DNA of 64,000 bases, taken from the NCBI GenBank assembly GCA_963575745.1, contig CAUYUJ010014338.1, positions 1-64,000 on the forward strand. The letters are read 5' to 3'. The notes below the pieces were generated by a model. The model ran no database searches, was not told the origin of the DNA, and saw nothing but the letters and a program-made list of their open reading frames with translations. Source of the stretch: Prorocentrum cordatum. Lineage: Eukaryota > Sar > Dinophyceae > Prorocentrales > Prorocentraceae. Below, piece after piece: positions 29,420-38,289 of the stretch (within the stretch, counting starts at the first letter, position 1; every line of letters begins with the position of its first letter). The position numbers and the translations under genes are program-made.

Positions 29420-31828
29420 TCATGAGTCTTCGTATGACCAGATTTCAGGTAGGCCTGCAGCGTGGGCCACCATATGCCTCCAGGCTCCCAGGAGTTCACC
29501 CACAAGCCATGTTGGGGTGAAGTCGGAGGGGCCAGGCGGTGTGGGGGAGTACAGATGCTCGGCGATTGGGGCGTATCGCATGCCCGCTTGGACGAGCTGA
29601 ATCAACAGAGTCCCGCCCAGGAGGTCGAGGGCGTGCCTGTTGGGTGGCTGGCCAAGGTCTGCTCCTGGGTGACTCTGAGGTGAGGCGTCTGCTCGCGGCT
29701 CCTCTGGGTTGTAACTCCAGGGGATGGCCAGTCTGTGGCAAGTGATGCAGGTTTGTCCAGTGGGATCTCGGAGCATCCAGGTGCCACAGAAACTACATCT
29801 CTCTCCTGGGCAGAAAAAGTCCCGCAGCCGTAGTCTGTGAGCTGTGGTGGACCATGGCCAAGCGTCGTCACTACTGTCGCTTCCTTGAATGGGGACTCCA
29901 GGGATGCCCGCGGAGCGGGCGGGTATCCCCGAGAGGGCGGCCTCTACCCATGGGACTGGGCCTCTACCTGCCTGTCGTCTCGAGTGCACGTCACTTCCCA
30001 TGCGCCCGAGGTTCCCTCTCGTGATGGCCCACTGCCTGACGTCCCCGTGGTCCGGAAAGTGGACTATATCTTGCCTGCGCTCGTGAATAAGGACTCGATG
30101 GGCGCAACCCATGACCTCGTCATCCATGGGGTCCAGCGTCCCGTCTGCTCGGTTAGGGCCACCACTGTGCAGAGGGGCAGAGTCCTCGGGGGATCTGGTG
30201 GGCATGAGCATCCTATCTGTGTCATATCCGTTCGGGAGCTCCATTCCTATGTCGCAGTAGTGCGCAGCTGCGGCCATGGCAACGTACTCGAGCCGTGCTA
30301 GTTGCCTCTCAGTCACTGAGGGGCTGGCTGCGTCCATTCTTTCACTCCTTATACTGGGATCATGAGTAATGCTCGCAAAGCGGAAGGCGAGGACCTGGAC
30401 TGGGTCCGGTTGAACGCCTCCCACACGCCCCTCATAGTCTCCTCCAGTGATGGACCATACCAGCCAGGTGTGGTCCAGAATAGCGAGAATTGGGGCTGAA
30501 GTGGCGACCTCGGAGTAACGTCCAGGGAGGGCTGGTTCTACGGGAGCCGTGCGCATGGGGCTGTCAGCTCGTACGTCTGGGTGGCCTGGGCGGTGCCTCC
30601 TCCACGCGTGGTGTGCGAGGAGTTCCAGGTTGCTGGTTTCCCGAGATGTTCTCGGCGCCCCGCGGTTGGGGACCTCGCGCCATGGCCCCTCAGTGTGCAC
30701 AAGGTGCCGGCGTAGGGCCCTCATGGTGCCCCCCCTGCCAGAGATCCTGGCGTCTGCAACGCGCGGGCCACAAATGGGTCCGCCCGCCTCCCGGCTGGCC
30801 GCCCAGTCAGCATTCGCGTGCCCAGTGGCGTCCAGCCACCGTGCGTGGAGGTCCGCAGCGCTTTGCCCCCTGCTCCTCAGCGCTTGGCTGTGGTCGTCAA
30901 GGTCTGAGGGGGTGGGCGGGTTCTCCATTCGCAGATCCTCTTCCAGGGCGAGATCTGGAGATGGGTAGGAGGGGGGGTCCGTGAGGACGGGGCCCCTGGG
31001 CGCCGCGTGGCTGACCTCGAGGGGCGCGCCGCAGCTCGTCCAAAGGAGGGGCCCCCGCACTCTGCCCTGTGACGAGTAGTCAGGCCCACGACGGCATTCA
31101 CCGAGCGCAGCGTTAAGAAACTCGAGCCCAGGGGGCAGGTCGGGAGGGGAGAAGTCGGGGGAAGAGCTGGTGGACGAGGGAGGAAAGGCACGAGGAGATC
31201 CATCCGCCGGGATCGGAGACCTTGCCCGATCGATCGGATCGACATGAGGAGCGGCCCCGACCGCGGGATCGGAAGCAAACCTGGGGGTGCTGGGCGAACG
31301 AGGAGGCCCGTCAGACCCTCCAACGGCCAAACCCATGGCAAGACAGAGGCGATCGATCATCCCTGTGGACGAGGGCGCCTCCCTGCGATCGCTGGAGCCG
31401 GGGACCCCCGACTCTCGCACCCCTCCCTCAGGCGCGAGGCAAGGCCCGTGGCCTGCTCCTGGGAGGCACCGGTAGGCCGCGGTATCAGCGCGTATACTGA
31501 AGACGCTGTCCCGCCCCACCTCTGCGGGGGTAGGGTCACAGGTCATGTCTTCCCTCTGCCAGCGATCCCTGGGTTGAACGCCGTGCGCCTCTCTCTGCGT
31601 GCCGTCGTCCGGTCCAGGGTAGCGACGGAAGGTCGCGCGTTCTGTGTGTATCGCGGGGGGGAGAGCCTCATCCCCTCCTTGAGTGTGGTGCCTAGCGCTC
31701 TCGTCTCCAGTGGGTCGACTGGAGGCGGCAGCGCTGGGGCGCACATGACCACCGTGCCCCCGTCCAACCCCCGTGGGGGTAGGGTCCCTGTTCCTAGCTC
31801 CCCCGTCCGTCTGTTCCCTGGGTCGCAA
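29420..31828 (-). CDS. Element B ORF with zinc ribbon (CSFC...CITC)
   Basis: An 802-residue frame. The N-terminal part continues the ATFRRYPG repeat peptides of the upstream region and a Pro/Ser/Asp-rich linker. The C-terminal 300 residues look globular: VLIHERRQDIVHFPDHGDVR, then RLRDFFCPGERCSFCGTWML and TCITCHRLAIPW, a CxxC...CxxC zinc ribbon at about residues 670-695, then HALDLLGGTLLIQLVQAGMR and LVGELLGAWRHMVAHAAGLP. It ends in TGA at 29420, after which the frame stays open. This is a candidate ORF1-type nucleic-acid-binding protein of the element (inference). Confidence 0.6.
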   Translation of the reverse strand: MRPREQTDGGARNRDPTPTGVGRGHGGHVRPSAAASSRPTGDESARHHTQGGDEALPPAIHTERATFRRYPGPDDGTQREAHGVQPRDRWQREDMTCDPTPAEVGRDSVFSIRADTAAYRCLPGAGHGPCLAPEGGVRESGVPGSSDRREAPSSTGMIDRLCLAMGLAVGGSDGPPRSPSTPRFASDPAVGAAPHVDPIDRARSPIPADGSPRAFPPSSTSSSPDFSPPDLPPGLEFLNAALGECRRGPDYSSQGRVRGPLLWTSCGAPLEVSHAAPRGPVLTDPPSYPSPDLALEEDLRMENPPTPSDLDDHSQALRSRGQSAADLHARWLDATGHANADWAASREAGGPICGPRVADARISGRGGTMRALRRHLVHTEGPWREVPNRGAPRTSRETSNLELLAHHAWRRHRPGHPDVRADSPMRTAPVEPALPGRYSEVATSAPILAILDHTWLVWSITGGDYEGRVGGVQPDPVQVLAFRFASITHDPSIRSERMDAASPSVTERQLARLEYVAMAAAAHYCDIGMELPNGYDTDRMLMPTRSPEDSAPLHSGGPNRADGTLDPMDDEVMGCAHRVLIHERRQDIVHFPDHGDVRQWAITRGNLGRMGSDVHSRRQAGRGPVPWVEAALSGIPARSAGIPGVPIQGSDSSDDAWPWSTTAHRLRLRDFFCPGERCSFCGTWMLRDPTGQTCITCHRLAIPWSYNPEEPRADASPQSHPGADLGQPPNRHALDLLGGTLLIQLVQAGMRYAPIAEHLYSPTPPGPSDFTPTWLVGELLGAWRHMVAHAAGLPEIWSYEDS

Positions 31829-34017
31829 GCCTTGGGCGTCATCCAGCCTTCCGCCATCCGCTCCAGGGTAGCGACGGAAGGTCGCACGGTTTGGGTGTAT
31901 ATCAGGGATGTCTGCAGCCCCCCTTCTCCAGCATTATGCCTGCCGCTCTCGGGTGCACGGGGGCGGTCAACTGCTGCGTCGGTGGCGGGATGCCCTTCAC
32001 GGGTGAAAGGAGGGGCCCCGCCGCTTAGCTCGCCAGCGGGGACGGCCTCACCCAGCGCGGGCACGCCCAGGGGGGGGGGGGGGTCGGCGGTGGGTTGGCG
32101 TGAGCCTTGACGGGGCGTGCAGGGGCTGCATGCAGCGGCTTGCCCGCACCTGTTGTCTTTGCCCTCGCGAGCGCCCCCTGAAGATATCAGCTCCCTGTGC
32201 ACGACATCCGAGTCAACCTGTCCCCTGGGAAGACCGCGGCGGATGTTCGTCTGTTCCTCGTCGGTTGTCATAAGCGCGACAAGATCCGCGGGAGAGTTTT
32301 GTGCCGAAACGGGGCCCTCTCCCCCGGTTGCCCCGGTAACGCCTGGGGTCGTTTCACTCTGCCCGACAGCGCCTGGAGCGAGGGAAGTTGGACGTCCTGC
32401 AGCGGGCATGGGAGCGGCGGAGGTAAGAGAGGCGGTTGGGTTAGACAGGAGGGCTTCGTGCCCAAGGTCATCGCGTCCAGGGGAGCGGCGGAAGGTCGCA
32501 GCGTCGGGCTGTCCTCTGCCAGCGTTGCCACGACCATCCCCCGCGGGGGTCAGCTCCCTGGTGCATTCTACCCCTACACACCGTTCCCTGGGCTGAACAT
32601 CGCGGGCGTTCCTCTGCCCGTCACGGTCCGTTCCAGGGTAGCGACGGAAGGTCGCGCGTTCTGTGTGAATTGTGGGGATGGCCGCACTACCCCCTCCTTC
32701 ACTGCCACGCCTGCCGCTGTCAGGCTCCTGAAGGCGGCCTGGAGTGGTGTCAGAGTCGAGGTGCGCGCCGCAACCTGAAGACCCGTCTTCCATGCTCGAA
32801 CCGTTGCGGGGAGCAGCCTCGCTCGGGGCGGCCGCATCCAGAGAGGGGGGCACGGCGGAGTGAGGTCAAGAGCCCCTAGGATGCGTGACGGGGCCGAGGC
32901 GACGTGACTGCCCGTCTCCCCCCACTTCGCCTTCAGGGGCGCATCCTGGGGGTGTCGGGTACATGCAGCCCCCATCCACGCCATCGAGTTCTCTGCGTCG
33001 GGAGCCGAGGGCAACTCCCAGCTCGTCGCGAGACTGTCCGAGAGGAGGGGGGTTCGTGGGATAATAAACTGCTTCAGGAGTGGGCCCGTCGGCCCCCGTG
33101 AGCCTAGCATCGCCATGGGCGGTCCCGCTGTGCCCAGCGCTGCCTGGAGAAAAGGAGATTGGGCGTCCAGCCGTGGGCAGAGGAATAGTGGGGGTAAGGG
33201 AAGGGTAGCTGGGCGGGAGGGCCTCATGTCTGACAATACCTCCAGGATGGCGACGGAAGGTCGCGCTTTCCGTATGAAACGGAGGGCTGAACGTATCAAC
33301 CCCGTCTACCGCTGCGCATCCGTCGATCTCAAGTCCAGGGTAGCGACGGAAGGTCGCACGTTCGGTGTGTATCACAATGCTGAGGGGATCGGCCCCTCCC
33401 TCCGATTGGCTGGGGATAATTTGTCCTCGCGTGCCCGAAGCATCGGCCGAAACGCTCCCATTCCAGGGAACAGAGAGCGACGGTTGCCCTGGCGGGATGG
33501 TGTCCTGAGATCCAGGGCGAGTCTGTCCAATGTCGTTTGGCCCAGTGGTCCCGAGGCCGACATCGGATGATGCGGCTCTTTCCCCCGCAGGAATGACAGG
33601 ATTGTCGCCGATCGATCGCAAGCTATCAGGCCGACCATCCATGAGGCAGCGGTCCTGATCCGATCTGAGCCTCGGGCCGCTGAGCCCGTCTGCGCGGCGG
33701 GCAGGCGTTCGCGATGGCTGGCGCGCCCGGTGCCGGAGGGGGTCCAGGGCCGCGGGCCCCCGGCGCAGCGTCTGGGCGCCCCCTTGAGCGGCGGGAGACA
33801 GCCCCGGAAAGGGCAGGCCCACCAGACGGCTTGAGCCAGACTGGCTACGGAAGTGGTGGGGACACGCGAACCGTTTAGAATTTTGTGTGTGAGCAAATCT
33901 GGGTATGAGTAAGACTGAGTGTGAGTCAGTCTGTGTATGAGTAAGTCTGGGTATGAGGCGGAGAGGGGAGGAGAAGGAGAAGAGCGAGGAGAAATCGGCG
34001 GCGTCCAGTAGTAACAA
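31543..34017 (-). CDS. Element B N-terminal repeat-rich reading frame
   Basis: One frame is open from 34017 to 32866 and, after a single stop, from 32853 to 31543. It is Pro/Gly/Ser/Arg-rich. It encodes peptide repeats IHTERATFRRYPG (three times counting the next ORF) and FHTESATFRRHPG, each followed by a similar AAGRPxSxxPGxxG segment. After a G14 run at 32070-32083 the repeat is read in another frame (VRPSVATLERM). Conservation at both nucleotide and peptide level leaves open whether this is coding or a repeated 5' untranslated region that happens to be open. Confidence 0.4.
31609..33385. repeat. Six GGAAG-loop hairpin repeats in tandem 5' monomers
   Basis: Copies centre at 31629, 31878, 32492, 32648, 33257 and 33350. 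Each starts TCCAGGG/A and carries a 5-bp stem around GGAAG: GCGAC/GTCGC in five and GCGGC/GTCGC at 32485-32499. Surrounding sequence also repeats with a spacing near 0.70-0.77 kb (for example GCGCCTGGAG near 32.37 kb and GCTGCCTGGAG near 33.14 kb). The arrangement resembles the 5' monomer arrays of some LINEs, which carry promoter activity; that role here is inference. Confidence 0.8.
33888..33960. repeat. Degenerate GTATGAGTAAGTCTG short tandem repeat
   Basis: About 70 bp of GTATGAGTAAGTCTGGG-type words, same orientation and wording as the array at 1069-1140. It lies at the sense-upstream edge of element B. Confidence 0.8.
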
Positions 34018-34079
34018 TAACCCCTTCCTAGGATATGTAAAAAAACGGCGGGATTGGAAACATCATATCGTCGGATATT

Positions 34080-34440
34080 TAATAGAAAAAGAAAAAGTAA
34101 TAATAACACTATAAACATACTACAATAACAATACTACTAATAATATATGGCATACTAATCGTACGAATACTAATAATAAAAATAATACCAATATTAATAG
34201 TTGTAGTAGTAGTAATAAGAATAATGATAATAATAATAATAATAACAGCAACAATAATAGTAATAATCATGACTCGAATGAAACTAATGATAATACAAAT
34301 CAGACTTAAAAACATAGTAATGATAATAATAATACTACTAATAATAATAATTATTATTGTTATTAGTACAATGGTAATAATGATAACGATGACAATAATA
34401 TTAATAGTAATGTGAACAGTAGTAATAATAGAAACTGCGT
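34080..34440. repeat. AAT/ATA microsatellite block
   Basis: About 360 bp of imperfect AAT and ATA triplets, the only strongly AT-rich stretch of this size in the window. It translates as poly-Ile/Asn. No gene. Confidence 0.9.
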
Positions 34441-34486
34441 AAACATCAACGTTCGAATATCCTCGAATATCTCTTGTATCGGCGCA

Positions 34487-34730
34487 GGACACCCATCCCT
34501 GGCGCGCGGAGCGCGCTGGGGGGCTGCGCCAGAGGTGCTACCAGGGTGGGTGGCACAAGCGCCAATCCAGGGGGAACTGCCCGCGGAGCTCGGACAATGT
34601 ATGTTTATGCACCTTGTTTGTCCTCGAGATCCAGGAGCTCCGCGTGGCCTTCCCATATCGGCGCTGGGCCCCCCCTGCGGCGCCTCTGGCGCCGCCGCTG
34701 GCGCGCTCTGCGCGCCTGGGAGGGGTGTCC
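34487..34730. repeat. Inverted repeat with about 50-bp arms
   Basis: The arm 34487-34538 is the imperfect reverse complement of 34679-34730, sharing GGACACCC/GGGGTGTCC ends and a GCGCGCGGAGCGCGC-type core. The loop is about 140 bp. On each side a related direct word GCGCGGAGCTC followed by an ATGTTTATGC/ATGTTCATGC segment recurs (about 34583 and 34752). It could fold as a long hairpin or be a foldback element. Confidence 0.75.
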
Positions 34731-34887
34731 AGCGCCGAACTAAGAGACCCGCGCGGAGCTCAAACATATTATGTTCATGCCGATTGTCTTCGTCCGCGTC
34801 TAGGGGGTCGAAGACCTCCAGAGCGGAGGCCCACGATCCATCCTGGAAACACACCAAGGCCCCCTATCCCCCCCGTGCGCCTGGGCT

Positions 34888-34891
34888 GGCC

Positions 34892-34922
<31 letters not shown>

Positions 34923-34924
34923 GG
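34888..34924. repeat. GGC trinucleotide repeat
   Basis: About eleven GGC triplets. It would encode poly-Ala, poly-Arg or poly-Gly. No gene was recognised around it. Confidence 0.9.
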
Positions 34925-35750
34925 CCTCCAGGCAGGGACGCCAGCGAAAAGCGAAAAAGGAGCTTCTGTGTCCGCGGTTTTGCACTCAAGACGTCGGAAT
35001 GGGAATGAAAGCGTCATGCGACGACCTTGCCTCTATGCCGAGTCTCGCTGTTCCCCCCCCCTCCGCTTTCCCGCCATGGCACTTGAGACCGAGCGGACTT
35101 GAGATATCCACATCGCCCGTCTCGAGCATTTCTTGACCCTGGGTCACGTTTGGAAACGCATGGCAGGCTCTGGGAACATGAAGCCAAAAATGTTGCCATC
35201 TCACATGACTGCCGAGCGGACCGGCACCACCCAACTATATTTACACTCGGCGACAACATTGGATAAAGAACGGCTACATAAGGAAACCAAGGTTTGCAAG
35301 CCAGTGGAACACACACTGAGGCCTTGCCATGGATGCCTCCGCCGCCCTGATCCGGTGAGGAATCACCCAAAGTCTGAAACCTTCTGGCAGCATTCCTGAA
35401 CGAACGCCCTCACCGTATCATGTGCGCGTCGGCCACGCAACGGCGGTGCGCACACTCGGAAATGTGATAGTATTAGCTCCGTGGCGGGCGCTTTCTGGCC
35501 ATACCGATCAAGAAACGAGTCAATGCAGGAATGTGTACTAGATGTTCGAGTTGGACGTGCGTCTCCAACAGGGGCACATCGTACTAGTCTGCCCTTATGC
35601 GTCCGAAGCGGAGGAGGGCGAACGGGGCAAGCGCGAGGCCTCGGCAAGAAACGGTCAAGGAACTCGAACTTGCCGGAGGCGCGCACCAGGCTGTCAGTGG
35701 AACTGCCGCCGCGCAGCGCGTCTGGGCTTCGCTCCTTGCCAAGGCTCAGG
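34925..35750. other. Unassigned DNA
   Basis: Only short open frames with no recognisable domain on either strand; GC is lower than in element B. A short Lys/Arg-rich frame near 35.6 kb leads into the GGA repeat and is probably incidental. Confidence 0.5.
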
Positions 35751-35754
35751 GGTG

Positions 35755-35845
35755 GAGGAGGGAGGTGAGGAGGAAGAGGAGGAGGGGGAGGAGGAGGAGG
35801 AGGAGGAGGAGGAGGAGGAGGAGGAGGGGGAGGGGGAGGACGACG
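35755..35845. repeat. GGA/GAG microsatellite
   Basis: About 90 bp of (GAG)n on the plus strand with AAG interruptions. Confidence 0.9.
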
Positions 35846-35879
35846 AGGACAGAGGCGGAGGAGCAGGAGAAGGAGGATC

Positions 35880-36646
35880 AAACATATCATAGACTACATG
35901 CACTTGCAATCCAATCCGCAGCAGCGCCCCGCAGCGGCCTCATCTTCTGTTCCACCTCAACCTGCGGGGTTTCGCGCAGCGGGTCCAGCGGTCCCAGCCA
36001 CACCACCAGCCTTGCTGCCCACGGAGCGCAGAAGCAGCAGTTCCCCCAGGTGGTTGCCAGTTCGCCGCCGCACGGCGCACCGCAGGAGGCAGCGAGCAGA
36101 GGCCCAGCTCCGACCACGCCAGCCTCAGCACATGGCGAGCCTTTGGTGTCTCAGTACCTGATTCCGTCGCAGTTCTGGACCAAGACCCTCGGCGTTTCTC
36201 CGACTGCACACGGCTCCGACGACAGCAATTTCGCGCGCATGCTTCGGGCCATAAGCACACCGGAGACACCGCACGTGGACCAGGTTCAACTGGTTCCAAC
36301 GCAACCGATGCAAGGTTCGTACGACCAGCAGCGGTGCATTCCTGGACCAACCACCAGTTTCTGCTTACCGCCACCAGACCCGACCAGTCCTACATTGTCT
36401 CAGCAGCCTGCGCAGGCGCAGCAACCTGCGGCGCAGGCGAAGGTAGTTCCAGACTCCCCCGAGGGAGCGGCGAGCAGCCCGACAGTTCCAGCGGAGAAGA
36501 AACTATTATCGGTGAGGGGGCCCGGGGCGAGATCCGCCCCAGAGACGAGCTCGCCATCGAGGGGCCCGACCGCCAGCTCCAGCCTTTCCAACCGCTTGTC
36601 GACTTCGAAGGCGTCGAGCTGCACCCAGCGGCCCAGTTCGGGCTAG
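35880..36646 (+). CDS. Possible Ser/Pro/Gln-rich ORF, unrecognised
   Basis: A frame open from 35597 reads, after the GGA repeat, LHALAIQSAAAPRSGLIFCS, QFWTKTLGVSPTAHGSDDSN and FARMLRAISTPETPHVDQVQ, then a Pro/Gln/Ser tail to a stop at 36646. It has no domain signature. It lies on the same strand as, and just before, a LINE endonuclease remnant and could be the remains of that element's ORF1, which are often Pro/Ser-rich. Equally it may be random open sequence. Confidence 0.25.
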
Positions 36647-37289
36647 ATGTTTCAATGCCGCTGCAGGGCAGGCCGCGGCGCATCCAATTTTGACAGATTT
36701 GTAGTTCAAGAATTGTCTGAGCAGTTCTTGGGCGTTCGCTACAGTGGCCGTAGGGCCTGATGATACTGCGTCTTTCTTGGGATATGCTATGGGATGCATA
36801 TGCAACGCGTCGGCCATCAATATTGACCCTGCGAACTGGAGCGATTCGGGTTGACCCAGCACCACAATGGAGCTCTTCGGGGTCTTGTGGGCCTCGATAC
36901 GGGCACTGCGACACTGCGCGCGACAGCTTGCGCATCCTCAACTCCCTACACCGAGCATCGCAATATTTTGTGGCAGCATCTCGGCCATCGGCCCTGCCGG
37001 CGGGGACTGCGCACCGCCAACTACCAGGGACCTTTGGGTCTTAACGCATGACGTTTCCATGCTAACTAAATGGGCCCATGGCATTTCCATCGTACATGTT
37101 CGGGGGCATGCGCAAAATCCATGATATGATCTCGCATATAGCGTGGCTAGGTCGGACAATGCAAGTGCGTCAGAGCCGCAGGAAGGCCTGACCAAGAAGT
37201 TGCGCTATGCCCCAGTATTGGAATGGCGCTGGGCTAATTTCCCGACGGCGCCAACACTCGCAGCGCGCCCGCTCGCTTCTAATCAGTGC

Positions 37290-38135
37290 GAAGCGCCCCG
37301 CCTATTGCGCGCCAAGATGAAGCGCTCTCAGCCGCCCTGCGAACAGCGCATGCCCCAGGGAAAAATCAAAACCACCATCGGCTTCAATCTCAATGTCAGA
37401 TCGTATAACGCGCGCTCCGTGTTAGACAAGACCCTGGGACCTCCGCGAATCCTCCGCAGTTGACCAGGGACCTCAGCAGGCACCCTATTCTCGCTAAGGA
37501 TTTCCTCCTCGCGGGCGCCCAGGAGGCCCGCGCCCCCACTGGCAAGAATACATCCAAGGACTGAGTCCCCGAATCGTCTGGGGCAGTCATGGGCAATCTT
37601 GGGCGCGAGCTCTGGGCCCCCACGCAGGCCCCCCTGCGCGCGTTGACCGGGCCCCCCAAGCTACTCGCAACCAAGCGCCTCGTAGGCCTCCGCGCGGGCC
37701 ACCGAAGGCTCATCGTCAATATTGATGCCGCGAGGTTCTCAGTAGTGGCCACGGTCTTGCACGCCCCACATTCCGATGCGGGCACCCAGGAGCTCCCCGC
37801 GTGGTGGGCCGACGGCGCGCAGCTCATCGCGAACTCAAAATGTAAATAATCCTGGCGGGCGCCAGCGCCAGGGTCGGGCAGGTTCCCCCATCCAGTGGCG
37901 GGGCCCGCGGCATATGCCAGGCCGAAGACATGGGCGGGGAGCTGTTCCACGCCTGCATTCTTGAGACGGACCTCCTTGCCGTCGATGCAGTATCTAAGCC
38001 ACTCGCCGAACGCCCTTTTACGTGGAATGGCCACATGGGCAACGACCGCCGCGTGGACTACATGTGCACGCGCAGTCCGCGGGCATCGCGCGCGCGACCA
38101 TGCAGGCGACCACGCCGTAGACGACGTGAATAATA
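37290..38135 (+). pseudogene. Decayed LINE endonuclease
   Basis: Pieces in three frames appear in the order expected for an AP-type endonuclease. First IGFNLNVRSYNARSVLDK (N-terminal Asn motif, about 37.38-37.43 kb). Then LIVNIDAARFSVVATVLHAP HS followed by WW (about 37.71-37.81 kb), the 'HAPHS..WW' signature of dinoflagellate LINEs. Then ETDLLAVDAVSKPL and FTWNGHMGNDRRVDYM (about 37.96-38.07 kb), the TW...RRxDY signature near the C-terminus. Frame changes and stops between pieces show it is dead. The reverse transcriptase of the same element follows. Confidence 0.75.
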
Positions 38136-38289
38136 ATAATAATATTGACAACTCCTCTCTCATATGCACCGTCATATCCAACAGCCAGCAGCAGGCGCCC
38201 TGACCCAGGCCCCAGCACGGCCCTAATGCCCTCAAGGAGCCCGATAAGGTCGCCCGTTCCCTGGAGCTCGCCCACGACATCCCGCGCGC

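Larger units (their letters stand above)
6520..33885 (-). mobile_element. Element B: giant LINE-type retroelement
   Basis: A continuous minus-strand coding block with no spacer long enough to hold a separate gene boundary. Sense order is repeat-rich N-terminus, zinc ribbon, RING-H2, unknown domains, C5 methyltransferase, endonuclease, reverse transcriptase, zinc knuckle and RNase H, Cys/His domain, UPF1-like helicase, Cys-rich domains and basic C-terminus. No long terminal repeats were seen, consistent with a non-LTR element. Unity is inferred from uniform strand, shared CCCTGGA words and GGAAG hairpins at 5' end, 3' end and inside. An alternative is two or more fused or adjacent elements. 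Many frameshifts and a few in-frame stops mean this copy is damaged or the assembly has indel errors. Confidence 0.6.

Noticed and set aside
7900-33960. Long terminal repeats around element B
   Set aside because: No direct repeat of hundreds of bases at both ends was found; only the short GAGTA arrays and the hairpins recur. The endonuclease type is that of non-LTR elements.
36506-36941. Minus-strand Ala/Ser/Arg frames opposite the 35.9-36.6 kb frame
   Set aside because: Low-complexity shadows with no signature.
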